Source: Trichomonas vaginalis G3 (Eukaryota > Parabasalia > Trichomonadida > Trichomonadidae). From it: DNA of 64,000 bases. The stretch covers positions 10,074,082 through 10,138,081 of the forward strand of contig NC_067207.1 in NCBI RefSeq assembly GCF_026262505.1. The letters are read 5' to 3'. This document shows, piece by piece, positions 50,320 to 58,141 of the stretch (positions within the stretch are counted from its first letter, which is position 1; each line of letters opens with the position of its first letter). The notes under the pieces were generated by a model, which saw only the letters and a program-made list of their open reading frames with translations, made no database searches and was not told the DNA's origin. The position numbers and the translations under genes are program-made.

Positions 50320-50471
50320 AAATTTATTTTTAAAAAGTGACATTTTTTAAATTTTATTTGAAATGTACGCTGAGTTTGTTAGTGAACCTCAAGTTGAAGG
50401 AAACTTGTTTGTTAGATGAGAAATATGAAATGGCATACCATTTTAAAACAATATATTTTTACATATATTAA
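50320..50471. other. Polinton spacer with a duplicated coding snippet
   Basis: Near 50375-50401 the sequence GTGAACCTCAAGTTGAAGGA repeats a stretch from about 48397-48416. The TTTTTA-type motif for the next gene lies at 50456-50471. Confidence 0.5.
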
Positions 50472-51332
50472 ATGCTTCAGGTTGAAAAACAAAGAACAAA
50501 AGTAGCAGATACAAAACCGTTAGACTATATCTTTACAAATGCTGGTAGGACAATATCAGATGAAGAAATTTCATCCCGAGCATACAGGTTTGACTATCCA
50601 ATTCGTTGGCTTCAAAGTCCTTCAGATGCAAAGGCAATAGGATTTAGAAGAGTTTTGTTTTCAAATAGAACTAACGCATTTATGTTCGCAGTATATTTTC
50701 ATGGGCAGTATAAAGGTTCTGATGGTCTAATAGACAAATTTGACGAAATGAGAATCTTTACAGTTCGTTCAGACGAAAGTCTTGAGAAAACTCTAAATGA
50801 CTTTCAAACTCAAATGAACAAATATTATTGGGAATTTCAAAAAAAATACCACTCTTTACTAAATGGAACATACTATCTGAAACTAGAATATGACAAGATG
50901 AACTCCACCGTTTCATTTCAAAAGATTGAAATTAACCCTCCAAGAGATACAGAGTTTTTATTTTGGGAAGTAGACAAACGTTCTTGGGCACAATTTCTTC
51001 GGTTACTAAACCAGAACGAACCATTACCACCAGATGGTCCATTTAAATTTATACTTCCACCAGCAGATTTGACAGTTTATAGAAACGTGTTTGACCCTCA
51101 AAATGTTATGTGTCATGCAAGTTTCAGTTCAAGCAACAATAGTTTTCTATGTATTGGTAAGGACTTTTATGACTTTGCTTCTAAATTCTACGAACCATCT
51201 AGTAACAGTTTCTCTGACTTTCAAGTTTGGTTCACAACAAATGGTGTGCAACATATTATTCCATTGTACTATGACTTTTATCTCGAATTGTCTTTCATAT
51301 ATAACTACGGAAAAGTGCTGAAAAAGTATTGA
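50472..51332 (+). CDS. Polinton protein, paralogue B of a 285-residue pair
   Basis: The protein has 286 residues and is the partner of 43851-44699, with the same conserved blocks: TKPLDYIFTNAG, YRFDYPIRWLQSPSDAKAIG, VFDPQNVMCHASFS, SDFQVWFTTNG and FYLELSFIYNY. The central part (residues about 70-190) is more diverged than the ends. No enzymatic motif is seen. The gene is preceded by ATATTTTTACATATATTAAA and followed at once by a GATC-centred repeat block. A capsid-associated or virion surface role is an inference. Confidence 0.6.
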   Translation: MLQVEKQRTKVADTKPLDYIFTNAGRTISDEEISSRAYRFDYPIRWLQSPSDAKAIGFRRVLFSNRTNAFMFAVYFHGQYKGSDGLIDKFDEMRIFTVRSDESLEKTLNDFQTQMNKYYWEFQKKYHSLLNGTYYLKLEYDKMNSTVSFQKIEINPPRDTEFLFWEVDKRSWAQFLRLLNQNEPLPPDGPFKFILPPADLTVYRNVFDPQNVMCHASFSSSNNSFLCIGKDFYDFASKFYEPSSNSFSDFQVWFTTNGVQHIIPLYYDFYLELSFIYNYGKVLKKY

Positions 51333-51405
51333 AAAATAATGTTTAGGGTAGAAGGTTAGATCTAACCTCTTTTCTAACCTCTTTTCTACCCTCTTGAATT
51401 TTCAT
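51333..51405 (+). repeat. Dispersed Polinton repeat, palindrome GGTTAGATCTAACC
   Basis: The palindrome is at 51354-51367. The block starts AAAAATAATGTTTAGGGTAG and ends in CTTGAATTTTCATGA, and it sits at the 3' end of paralogue B. Confidence 0.85.
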
Positions 51406-51468
51406 GAAAACAATTTATTTTTGACACTTTCACAAAAAACATAAAAAAGTGGAGTTAAAATGAGATGT

Positions 51469-51834
51469 TTACTGAACTGGTTGGATGTCGCCTTCTGAGG
51501 TTATGTAGAACGGCTGACCCGAGAAGTGGAACAGTGCTCTGAGAATTTGTATAATTCGTGGAATTGGACTCTCTCTGTTTGGAAGTTGTATCCATGGGCG
51601 CTTTGCAAAGAACTTTATAATGGCTTCCTTCTTTGCTTGCTTTATGTCGTCTACAGGAGTGTTTTCTGGTACCTCAATTGGAATTCCAGTCGAAATCTCG
51701 AGATTCAAGGCAGCCCTTCCAGAAATAGTGGTAAACTTGACCTTGGGCTTCATGACCTTGCGCAAGTAGTCTTTAACAAGCTCGTTAATTTCAATTAGGT
51801 AAATTGCCTCGTCGGTAGGTTCGACCTCGACCAT
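51469..51834 (-). CDS. Polinton protein of unknown function (121 residues)
   Basis: A mixed alpha/beta-looking sequence (EPTDEAIYLIEINELVKDYL, then KFTTISGRAALNLEISTG) with a basic central stretch and a hydrophobic end. No motif is recognised. Its start codon lies directly against the 21-bp tandem array (51835 onward), so that array occupies its promoter position. The AT-rich TTTTTA motif common to other genes is absent here, which makes the start less certain. Confidence 0.5.
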   Translation of the reverse strand: MVEVEPTDEAIYLIEINELVKDYLRKVMKPKVKFTTISGRAALNLEISTGIPIEVPENTPVDDIKQAKKEAIIKFFAKRPWIQLPNRESPIPRIIQILRALFHFSGQPFYITSEGDIQPVQ

Positions 51835-52172
51835 TGCTACTGTCAGTAAAAGTACTGCTACTGTCAGAAAAAGTACTGCTACTGTCAGAAAAAGTACTGC
51901 TACTGTCAGTAAAAGTACTGCTACTGTCAGTAAAAGTACTGCTAGGAGCAGTAAAAGTACTGCTACGAGCAGTAAAAAGGAAAATTTGAGAGGGTTTTCG
52001 ACGATAAAGTACTGCTACTGTCAGAAAAAGTACTGCTACTGTCAGTAAAAGTACTGCTACTGTCAGTAAAAGTACTGCTACTGTCAGAAAAAGTACTGCT
52101 ACTGTCAGTAAAAGTACTGCTACTGTCAGAAAAAGTACTGCTACTGTCAGTAGCAGTACTGCTAGGAGCAGA
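51835..52172. repeat. 21-bp tandem array in two blocks
   Basis: About 15 units of AGTACTGCTACTGTCAGTAA (plus one base, with T/A variants) form blocks at about 51835-51978 and 52008-52172, separated by a unique stretch of about 30 bp. Some units are variants with CGAGCAG or GGAGCAG. One segment near 52133-52159 is a perfect 27-bp palindrome around a central T. The second block is open on the minus strand as a Ser/Thr heptad repeat, but there is no convincing gene for it. Confidence 0.85.
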
Positions 52173-52212
52173 GATTTTTATCGTTGTGGTCCGACGGTTA
52201 AGCCACAAACGA

Positions 52213-52518
52213 ATGTCCCACGTCCCACCAACCGAGTCCATTCCCAAACCAGAAGAACCTAAAGAACCACAACAGTCTCCTCAGCAACCTCAGTTCCAGC
52301 AATTCCAATCTCAATCCAAATTACTACCAATTTCCACCTCAAGGTTACTACCAATTTCCACTACAAGGCTTCCCGAACTACCCTCCTCAGCCTATGCCTT
52401 ACTTCCCCAACCCTTGGATGTTCCAGCAATTCCAATCTCAATACAAATCGAAGAGAGACCAAGAGTTCGAAGAAGGTCTGAACCGCTTACGCAAAGAGTA
52501 TGCTACAGCTCCAATTGA
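52213..52518 (+). CDS. Polinton Pro/Gln-rich protein (about 101 residues)
   Basis: Low complexity: SHVPPTESIPKPEEPKEPQQ, then QFQQFQSQSKLLPIST repeated segments, then an Arg-rich end. I place the start at 52213, where the Pro-rich region begins; an upstream in-frame ATG at 52186 is possible. There is no domain. It lies between the 21-bp array and a GATC-centred repeat block. It may be a minor or decayed gene. Confidence 0.35.
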   Translation: MSHVPPTESIPKPEEPKEPQQSPQQPQFQQFQSQSKLLPISTSRLLPISTTRLPELPSSAYALLPQPLDVPAIPISIQIEERPRVRRRSEPLTQRVCYSSN

Positions 52519-52533
52519 GAGAAAGTTGTTCCC

Positions 52534-52612
52534 GGACCAAAAAATAATGTTTAGGGTAGAAGGTTAGATCTAACCTCTTTTCTCACCTCTTTTCTCACCT
52601 CATGAATTTGTC
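52534..52612 (+). repeat. Dispersed Polinton repeat, GATC-centred
   Basis: Same block as 51333-51405, located 16 bases after the stop of the Pro/Gln-rich gene. Confidence 0.85.
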
Positions 52613-52659
52613 ATGACTTCTTCGTAAACTAAACGTAAATGTTTTGTGAAGAATATAGC

Positions 52660-52690
52660 AACCGCCGGAATTCCGGCGGTTGGTTTTTAT
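52660..52690 (+). terminator. GC-rich 22-bp perfect palindrome followed by a T run
   Basis: AACCGCCGGAA and its exact complement form 52660-52681, followed by GGTTTTTAT. In this AT-rich element it has the look of a prokaryotic-style intrinsic terminator, or of an attenuator or protein-binding site before the gene at 52700. The role is inferred. Confidence 0.4.
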
Positions 52691-52699
52691 ACAAAATTC

Positions 52700-52867
52700 A
52701 TGCAGGAAATTCTTGAGTTTTGGTTGAAAGAATACGGTGGAGCCAAAAGTGGCTCGACCTCAAAACAAACATTTTATGAGCTTACAAAGGGTGTTATGAA
52801 TGAATTCAGCAACATACATCCTGACCTCGTTCATTTTGTTGTTGAATTCAGTAAAAATAATGTTTAG
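52700..52867 (+). CDS. Polinton small protein (55 residues)
   Basis: MQEILEFWLKEYGGAKSGST followed by a helical segment (ELTKGVMNEFSNIHPDLVHF). The start at 52700 follows GGTTTTTATACAAAATTC, which fits the element's promoter motif. The stop codon is supplied by the beginning of the next dispersed repeat (AATAATGTTTAG), so the repeat overlaps the gene's 3' end. Function unknown. Confidence 0.45.
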   Translation: MQEILEFWLKEYGGAKSGSTSKQTFYELTKGVMNEFSNIHPDLVHFVVEFSKNNV

Positions 52868-53056
52868 GGTAGAAGGTTAGATCTAACCTCTTTTCTAACC
52901 TCATTTCTAACCTCTTGAATTTTCATGATTTCATCGTAAATGTTTTGTCGAAACTTCATCGTCATGAGCGTAAATGACCAAAAAATAATGTTTAGGGTAG
53001 AAGGTTAGATCTAACCTCATTTCTAACCTCATTTCTAACCTCTTGAATTTTCATGA
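52855..53056 (+). repeat. Two dispersed GATC-centred Polinton repeats
   Basis: Two consecutive copies (palindromes near 52879 and 53004) are separated by an approximately 50-bp spacer containing GTAAATGTTTTGTCG, the same kind of spacer as in the subterminal block at 41837-42240. Confidence 0.85.
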
Positions 53057-53131
53057 ATTTTCCCGAAATAAAAAAAAAAAAAATAAAGTTAGTTTTATTT
53101 TTTTTTATTTTTTTTATTTTGTATAAAAGAT

Positions 53132-54073
53132 ATGATTTCAACAATCGGCACAACAACAGTTCAAACAACAACTTCACCAAACTCGTTAGTTATGAATCCT
53201 ACGTCAATGTTAGTAGAAATGAAAAGCTTCATTCCTTCTTCATATACTTTCGAAACAAAAATCCAGAAGATAAAGCAGGAATTGTTAACAAGTAATTTAG
53301 ACTGTAGTGCGAAAGATGAAACAAATGAACAGTATCTTTATGACATGCAGGACATTATTGACCATTTACCCAAATTGCCTGAAATCCAACAACAAAAACT
53401 AACCATTCCTGAATTCGACGAAATTGAAGTCAAAGCAACTGACTCAGTAGAAATAAAGAAATTCATACGTAAGGTAAATTATGAATTCCTTGGTTTTCAT
53501 TGCAACCATAAGGTTATGGACAAAGATTGCGACATGGTATATAAGAATGTTTCTGACATATATAAATCTGAAGAATTTAAGACCTACGACAACTTTGTTT
53601 CGTTAGTTGCTGAATGTGTTTGGGAAATAAGAGATAAAGATAGAAGAGGTAAGGTATGGAATGAACAGATAAAACCAACTGCTTCAGATTTAAAGAAAAC
53701 CATTGACGCCTTGGTTGTTTTAGCAGGTAAGGTTTCAGAATATAACGCAAAAATGAACCCACAATGTTCTAAATGTAAAGCAGCAATGAGGAAATATAAC
53801 TACTCCGTCAAAGAGATAGAACGTATGCGAAACGACTATGCAGACTTAAAGAAAGAAGCAGAAAAACCAGCAGAAGATAAAATGGACATGTTAGCATTTC
53901 TGAACAAAAACTATCCAACAGCAGAAGATTTCCTTCTATCTGACGTCAAGAAGAAGTATAAAGAAACTTTCGGTATCGTTAAAACATTCGATGTACTAAA
54001 AGAAGAAATAGAAGCTACGAAACTGTTTAGAGTCTCACGAATTCATAACGTTTACCATGTAAAACGGTTATAA
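53132..54073 (+). CDS. Polinton protein of unknown function (313 residues)
   Basis: Residues 1-30 are Thr/Ser-rich, and residues 40-260 are charged and helical with coiled-coil segments (YNYSVKEIERMRNDYADLKK). A Cys pair (QCSKCKAAM, about residue 210) could bind metal. The C-terminus is basic. I recognise no family. The upstream region is a long T-rich tract rather than the compact motif used elsewhere. A Polinton-specific DNA-binding or assembly factor is possible but unproven. Confidence 0.6.
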   Translation: MISTIGTTTVQTTTSPNSLVMNPTSMLVEMKSFIPSSYTFETKIQKIKQELLTSNLDCSAKDETNEQYLYDMQDIIDHLPKLPEIQQQKLTIPEFDEIEVKATDSVEIKKFIRKVNYEFLGFHCNHKVMDKDCDMVYKNVSDIYKSEEFKTYDNFVSLVAECVWEIRDKDRRGKVWNEQIKPTASDLKKTIDALVVLAGKVSEYNAKMNPQCSKCKAAMRKYNYSVKEIERMRNDYADLKKEAEKPAEDKMDMLAFLNKNYPTAEDFLLSDVKKKYKETFGIVKTFDVLKEEIEATKLFRVSRIHNVYHVKRL

Positions 54074-54352
54074 AATAACTGGGGTAGAAAAGAGGTTAGA
54101 AAACAGGTTAGATCTAACCTTCTACCCTAAACATTATTTTTATTGAATTCAGCAACAAAATTCTGAGTAAAATAATTTTTAGGGCATGTGTCAAACCGTT
54201 GAGTTTTCACAAAATTTTAAAAATAACGTTTACCATGTAAAACGCTTATAAAATAACTGGGGTAGAAAAAAGGTTAGAAAAGAGGTTAGATCTAACCTTC
54301 TACCCTAAACATTATTTTTATTGAAAAATGACCAAAATTCTGAGTAAAATGG
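54046..54352. repeat. Tandem duplication carrying two inverted GATC-centred repeats
   Basis: The 3' end of the preceding gene and the following repeat block (about 54046-54170) recur at about 54225-54352. Each copy holds the dispersed repeat in reverse orientation (GGTTAGATCTAACCTTCTAC) ending in AAACATTATTTTTATTGAA. Confidence 0.8.
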
Positions 54353-54354
54353 CA

Positions 54355-54580
54355 TAAGATTGCTTCCCTCGGAAAACCGAGAGAAGAGATTCCGTATGAA
54401 AATCGTGAAATTTCTCTAGACCGACTTTTACCGGCCTAGCCTAAAACTCATGAAAATCGTGAAGAACAGCGAGACCGACTTTTACCGGCCTTGCCTAAAA
54501 CTCATGAAAATCGTGAAGAACAGCGAGTAAGGAAAAAACCGTAGTCGCCTAAAACTCATGAAAATCGTGAAGAATTTGGC
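54355..54580. repeat. Hairpin-variable repeat array, intergenic copy
   Basis: Units of about 53 bp have a constant part (GCCTAAAACTCATGAAAATC-GTGAAGAACAGCGAG) alternating with a variable part of about 20 bp that often has a GG/CC stem around an A/T loop, such as CTCGGAAAACCGAG near 54367. The same array family is found inside the next-but-one gene (55560-55770). Confidence 0.75.
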
Positions 54581-54648
54581 TCCTGGTTTGAAAAAATAAA
54601 GTTAGTTTTTTATAAAATATTTTTTTTATTTTGTATGTAAGAACAAAA

Positions 54649-55260
54649 ATGACAAACATTGAGTTTGAAACAGTTAGAAAGATAGACAATGACACCAAAG
54701 TGGTTAGAATAGGTGATTTAAACGTAAGATACTCAAAGAAATACAACAAATATTCTTTGTCAGACATTTTATCTCCATCTGGAAAGAGACCAAACGACTG
54801 GGTTAGAAATGCTTCTACTCAGAAAATTTTGACAAGAAATCCTGAGCTTATGATATCGGTAAGATTCTATGGAACAAGAACATATCTCATTGACAAAAGT
54901 CTTATACCAATAGTTTTGTTATGGTTAGACCCAGTTGTTGGATATAACTTCATAACATATGGTTTATTCGACTCAGAACGTTGCAGTGAAGGCTTACTTT
55001 ACATCGTTCAGAAACCGAAGGACTTCAATACAAAGAGATATAAGATAGGAAGAACATATAATATAACTCAAAGATATGACAGTACAGTCAATAGAGTCAA
55101 GGTTGTGTTTGTTAATGATATGAGAGCTGCTGAAACAGAACTACTTGAAAAGTTTGAGAAAATGTATGGTGCTCCCACGAAAGGTAAAGAAACGTTTGAA
55201 GTAGATGAGATAGATAAAGCTATAAAATTATTTGACGAAGTTGCTGAAAAATACATGTAA
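54649..55260 (+). CDS. KilA-N domain protein with GIY-YIG/T5orf172-like C-terminus
   Basis: The protein has 203 residues from the ATG at 54649; an alternative frame start 18 bases upstream lacks an ATG. Residues 20-60 show the KilA-N signature (YSLSDILSPSGKRPNDWVRN), continuing to about residue 105. Residues about 120-195 (GLLYIVQKPK, then YKIGRTYNITQRYDS, and a conserved ETELLEKFEKMYG) match the T5orf172/MUG113 branch of GIY-YIG nucleases. Such fusions are common in phages and large DNA viruses, where they are thought to act in regulation or in DNA cleavage and repair. The copy looks whole. The intergenic hairpin-repeat array lies immediately upstream. Confidence 0.75.
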   Translation: MTNIEFETVRKIDNDTKVVRIGDLNVRYSKKYNKYSLSDILSPSGKRPNDWVRNASTQKILTRNPELMISVRFYGTRTYLIDKSLIPIVLLWLDPVVGYNFITYGLFDSERCSEGLLYIVQKPKDFNTKRYKIGRTYNITQRYDSTVNRVKVVFVNDMRAAETELLEKFEKMYGAPTKGKETFEVDEIDKAIKLFDEVAEKYM

Positions 55261-55347
55261 AGCGTTTATTTTTGGTCTTTTGTGAAAGTCAGAAAATAAA
55301 GTTAGTTTTATTTTTTTTATTTTTTTATTTTGTATGTAAAGACAGAT

Positions 55348-56294
55348 ATGTCAACATCAGAGAACACAACAACAGTTATAGTCCATGAAGCTATAAATGA
55401 AGAATACGAGTACATACAGTATAACAAACAGTTACGTCTCATTCGTTCGGTCAAAGACGATATGTACCAAATGCAAAGTATTTTGACAGCATGTTTTGCT
55501 CCAGACACTAAGCGTCCTAAAGACTGGTTTAGGAACCAAAGCACCATTGAACTCTTAAGCGAAGCACAGCGAGACCGACTTTTTTCTGAAAACAGTGAAG
55601 AACAGCGAGTAGGTAAAAAACGGGGTCGCCTAAAACTCATGAAAACAGTGAAGAACAGCGAGGCCGGATTTTACCGGGGTCGCCTAAAACTCATGAAAAC
55701 AGTGAAGAACAGCGAGTGGGAGAAAAACCCCAGTCGCCAAAACTCTATGAAAATCGTGAAAAATTGCCAAATGGTTTGAGAGGATATTATGTACATAGAC
55801 TTCTTGTAAATGCTGTAGCAATGTGGGCTTCACCTCGTTATGCTTGGTATATTTACAGACTTCTTGACGAAATTCATAGACAAGAACGTGAAGAGATGGA
55901 AAACAAGCTTGAAGCAAAAGACAAAAGCATTCAGAAAAGAATACCACGTTCGGTACCAAAAGGAAAGGAAAAGAACTATAAGTATATGATTTATACTGAA
56001 GAGATGGAAAATGAAGAAGACAGAGATATGATTATGTTGCATTTAGTCAGAAGAAACAACAAAAGCTTTTACGACCTTGCTAAGATTTACAAATCTGACA
56101 GAAATTGGTTCTATCGCGAAAACTTACCGATTTCAATGACCCCAAATGAAGATGTGAAACAAATAGTTCAAGATACGTTACCTCAAACACACTATGATAT
56201 GAAAGGTTGTACAATACTTACCTTCAAAGAAGATTTGCCATTGTTAAAGGAAAAAATAACAGAGTATTTTGACAACTTCAAACAAGCAGAGTAA
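55348..56294 (+). pseudogene. Polinton KilA-N gene region carrying an inserted repeat array (broken)
   Basis: The N-terminal portion has the KilA-N signature (TKRPKDWFRNQSTIELL) and the later portion has its second half (GYYVHRLLVNAVAMWASPRY, AWYIYRLLDEI). A C-terminal module follows (PKGKEKNYKYMIYTEEMENE, LVRRNNKSFYDLAKIYK), of the kind found after KilA-N in large DNA viruses. About 200 bp of the hairpin-variable repeat (55560-55770) lie in the middle. The region looks broken, with at least one break. The family is likely a DNA-binding regulator. Confidence 0.7.
55560..55770. repeat. Hairpin-variable repeat array, copy inside the KilA-N gene
   Basis: Three to four units share GCCTAAAACTCATGAAAACA-GTGAAGAACAGCGAG with the intergenic array at 54355-54580. 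The variable parts include CCGGATTTTACCGG and TGGGAGAAAAACCCCA, each a small hairpin. Confidence 0.75.
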
Positions 56295-56309
56295 ATGAAC
56301 TCTTTATTT

Positions 56310-57182
56310 TTATTGACTTTTTACAATTTGAACTTTGTTTGCGTAGATATGAATTCTGAAAGAAGTATGAGGGTCTTGTATGACTTTGTACTTCTCCCAT
56401 AGTTCATGTCTGTCAAACTTACCTGCCATGGACTCTTTCATAAGTTCCATGAAATCGTCTTCGGACAATCCGGGGAAAAGTATTATGTCAGTAAGTATTC
56501 TCTTTACATCCTTACTTAAACTCTTTGCTGTCTGTACACAAATGACAACTGAGATGTTAAAGTGTCTGAGCTTCTTAAGAATTCGACACATATCTTGTTC
56601 TCTGTTCTTTAACAAAGGATGAGAGGCGAAATCATCTAAGATAAGAAGACATCTATGAGGGTAAGTCTTCCAATCGTAAGATTGCAATTTCTTCGAAATG
56701 TATTCTATCTCTTTCTGTTTGTTTCTGAAGTGTTTCTTCTCTAATATTCTCTGCATTTCCTCATTTGGGTCTTTGAACTTAGAATTTATATACTCATTTA
56801 TAGCATTGTACTTCAAAACTCTTCTTTGGTACTTCTTTATCCAATCTAACAACTCAGTATCCTTTATACATACTAACTTAGACTTCTTTATAATATCTTT
56901 GAACGAATTGACGGTTTGGTCAAATTGACCAGAAGTCGAACAAATGACTACTAACTCATAGAATGGGTTCTTCTCATCTAGTTCTTGTTGTTGTGCAGCC
57001 ATTTTAAGATAAGTGAAAGTCTTACCCGACCCAGGTGGTGCAATTAGACCTGTTATACCATTCTGAGCAAATAAGAACTTGTCATGTATAGGCTTTATCT
57101 GAGCATTTTCTAACTTCCTCTTGTTCTTGTTTAAAACATTCTCAAATTTCTTGTCAATGTCAGCAAACTTTTTTTCTAACAT
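56310..57182 (-). CDS. Polinton packaging ATPase (FtsK/HerA, A32-like)
   Basis: The protein has 290 residues from the ATG at 57182. It has a Walker A motif in TGLIAPPGSGKTFTYL (about residues 44-59), a Walker B motif in CLLILDDFASHP (about 178-189), and a following RHFNISVVICVQTAKSL block that suits the sensor region of A32-type genome-packaging ATPases. These enzymes pump DNA into preformed icosahedral capsids. I preferred 57182 over an upstream codon at 57284 because the latter overlaps the divergent gene, and 57182 follows a TTTTTCTAAAAAT motif. It appears whole. Neighbouring capsid genes on the same strand support the role. Confidence 0.85.
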   Translation of the reverse strand: MLEKKFADIDKKFENVLNKNKRKLENAQIKPIHDKFLFAQNGITGLIAPPGSGKTFTYLKMAAQQQELDEKNPFYELVVICSTSGQFDQTVNSFKDIIKKSKLVCIKDTELLDWIKKYQRRVLKYNAINEYINSKFKDPNEEMQRILEKKHFRNKQKEIEYISKKLQSYDWKTYPHRCLLILDDFASHPLLKNREQDMCRILKKLRHFNISVVICVQTAKSLSKDVKRILTDIILFPGLSEDDFMELMKESMAGKFDRHELWEKYKVIQDPHTSFRIHIYANKVQIVKSQ

Positions 57183-57218
57183 ATTTTTAGAAAAATTAAA
57201 ATTTTTATCTTTTAGAAA

Positions 57219-57671
57219 ATGTCTAGCGATTTCGCTATCTATATTCGAGACAAACTTTTTGACAGCAAAACATCTGTCGACCATAAAATCTTACATAGTG
57301 TAAACAAGAAAGGTGAATTTGTTCTAAAGTTCTGTTTCTGGGAATATGACAAGAACCATAAAACATTAAGCAGAGAAGTCTTAAAATTTGTCAATGACAG
57401 ACTTGTTGACAGAGATGACGCCTCTTGGAGAGATGAAGTCCAACAAAACTTCTTAGAATGCAAAGAAGACACATGCGCTGTTCTTGAAGATGAAATAAAA
57501 AACAGAATAGATGAGCTATTAAAGGACAAAGAACTTTTACATAAATATGGTTGTGCCAAATTTGACATAACTCCACCAGAAAAGAAGAAGAGAGAAAAGA
57601 AAGAAAAGAAAGTAGAAGAAGAGAAGAAAGAACCTGAACCAGAGCCAGAGAAAAAGAAATTTGACATGTAA
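57219..57671 (+). CDS. Polinton protein of unknown function with Lys/Glu tail (150 residues)
   Basis: Residues 1-105 are mixed (IYIRDKLFDSKTSVDHKILH, then EVLKFVNDRLVDRDD). Residues 117-150 are a Lys/Glu/Pro low-complexity tail. No family is recognised. It is divergent from the ATPase over 36 bp and has the ATTTTTATCTTTTAGAAA motif before its ATG. Its 3' end converges on the next minus-strand gene, 16 bases away. Confidence 0.6.
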   Translation: MSSDFAIYIRDKLFDSKTSVDHKILHSVNKKGEFVLKFCFWEYDKNHKTLSREVLKFVNDRLVDRDDASWRDEVQQNFLECKEDTCAVLEDEIKNRIDELLKDKELLHKYGCAKFDITPPEKKKREKKEKKVEEEKKEPEPEPEKKKFDM

Positions 57672-57687
57672 AAATAAAATTTTATTT

Positions 57688-58107
57688 TTAGAACATTTCT
57701 GGGTCAATGTCAATGTTCTCTTCCTCTTTAGGGGCAAACACTGGCTTAGACTCTAAAATCTTTTTACCCAATTTACCTTGAACTTCAACTATCTTAGACT
57801 CATAATATTCATAGTCGTCTGCTTTCTTTGGTTCATAAGGTATAACAAGTTTGTATGCTTTGCCTTCTTTAAGGTTTGAGAACCTTCTGTCAAAACTTTC
57901 TTTGACTGCTAACAAACCTTCTATGTCTAAGTCTTCAAATTTCGCACCATTTTTAGTCACAATAGCAAACTTAACTGGTTCGATGTTCCAAACTTTGCTG
58001 AATGAAGACTTTTCAAAATGGTAGAAGTAAACATTCAAATATGTGAATGGGTCTAGTTCTTCTTTAAGTCCTGACATGTACTTGTTTACTGAAATATATT
58101 TCGTCAT
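57688..58107 (-). CDS. Polinton protein of unknown function (139 residues)
   Basis: A mixed alpha/beta sequence with a possible beta-rich middle (NIEPVKFAIVTKNGAKFEDL, then GKAYKLVIPYEPKKADDYEY) and an acidic end. It has the look of a single-stranded-DNA-binding or small replication protein, and it lies directly downstream of the helicase on the same strand, but no motif proves this. The start follows ATTTTTTTTATCCGATAGAAAAG. Confidence 0.55.
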   Translation of the reverse strand: MTKYISVNKYMSGLKEELDPFTYLNVYFYHFEKSSFSKVWNIEPVKFAIVTKNGAKFEDLDIEGLLAVKESFDRRFSNLKEGKAYKLVIPYEPKKADDYEYYESKIVEVQGKLGKKILESKPVFAPKEEENIDIDPEMF

Positions 58108-58141
58108 CTTTTCTATCGGATAAAAAAAATTTTTTTAAAAT

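Noticed and set aside
51963-52247. Minus-strand Ser/Thr-rich open frame over the 21-bp array
   Set aside because: It exists because the unit is a multiple of three. Its start is antisense to another gene and there is no promoter motif.
54355-55770. CRISPR-like look of the constant/variable repeat arrays
   Set aside because: Few units, unequal lengths, hairpins in the variable rather than the constant part, and no cas genes in a eukaryotic element. Better described as a hairpin-variable repeat.
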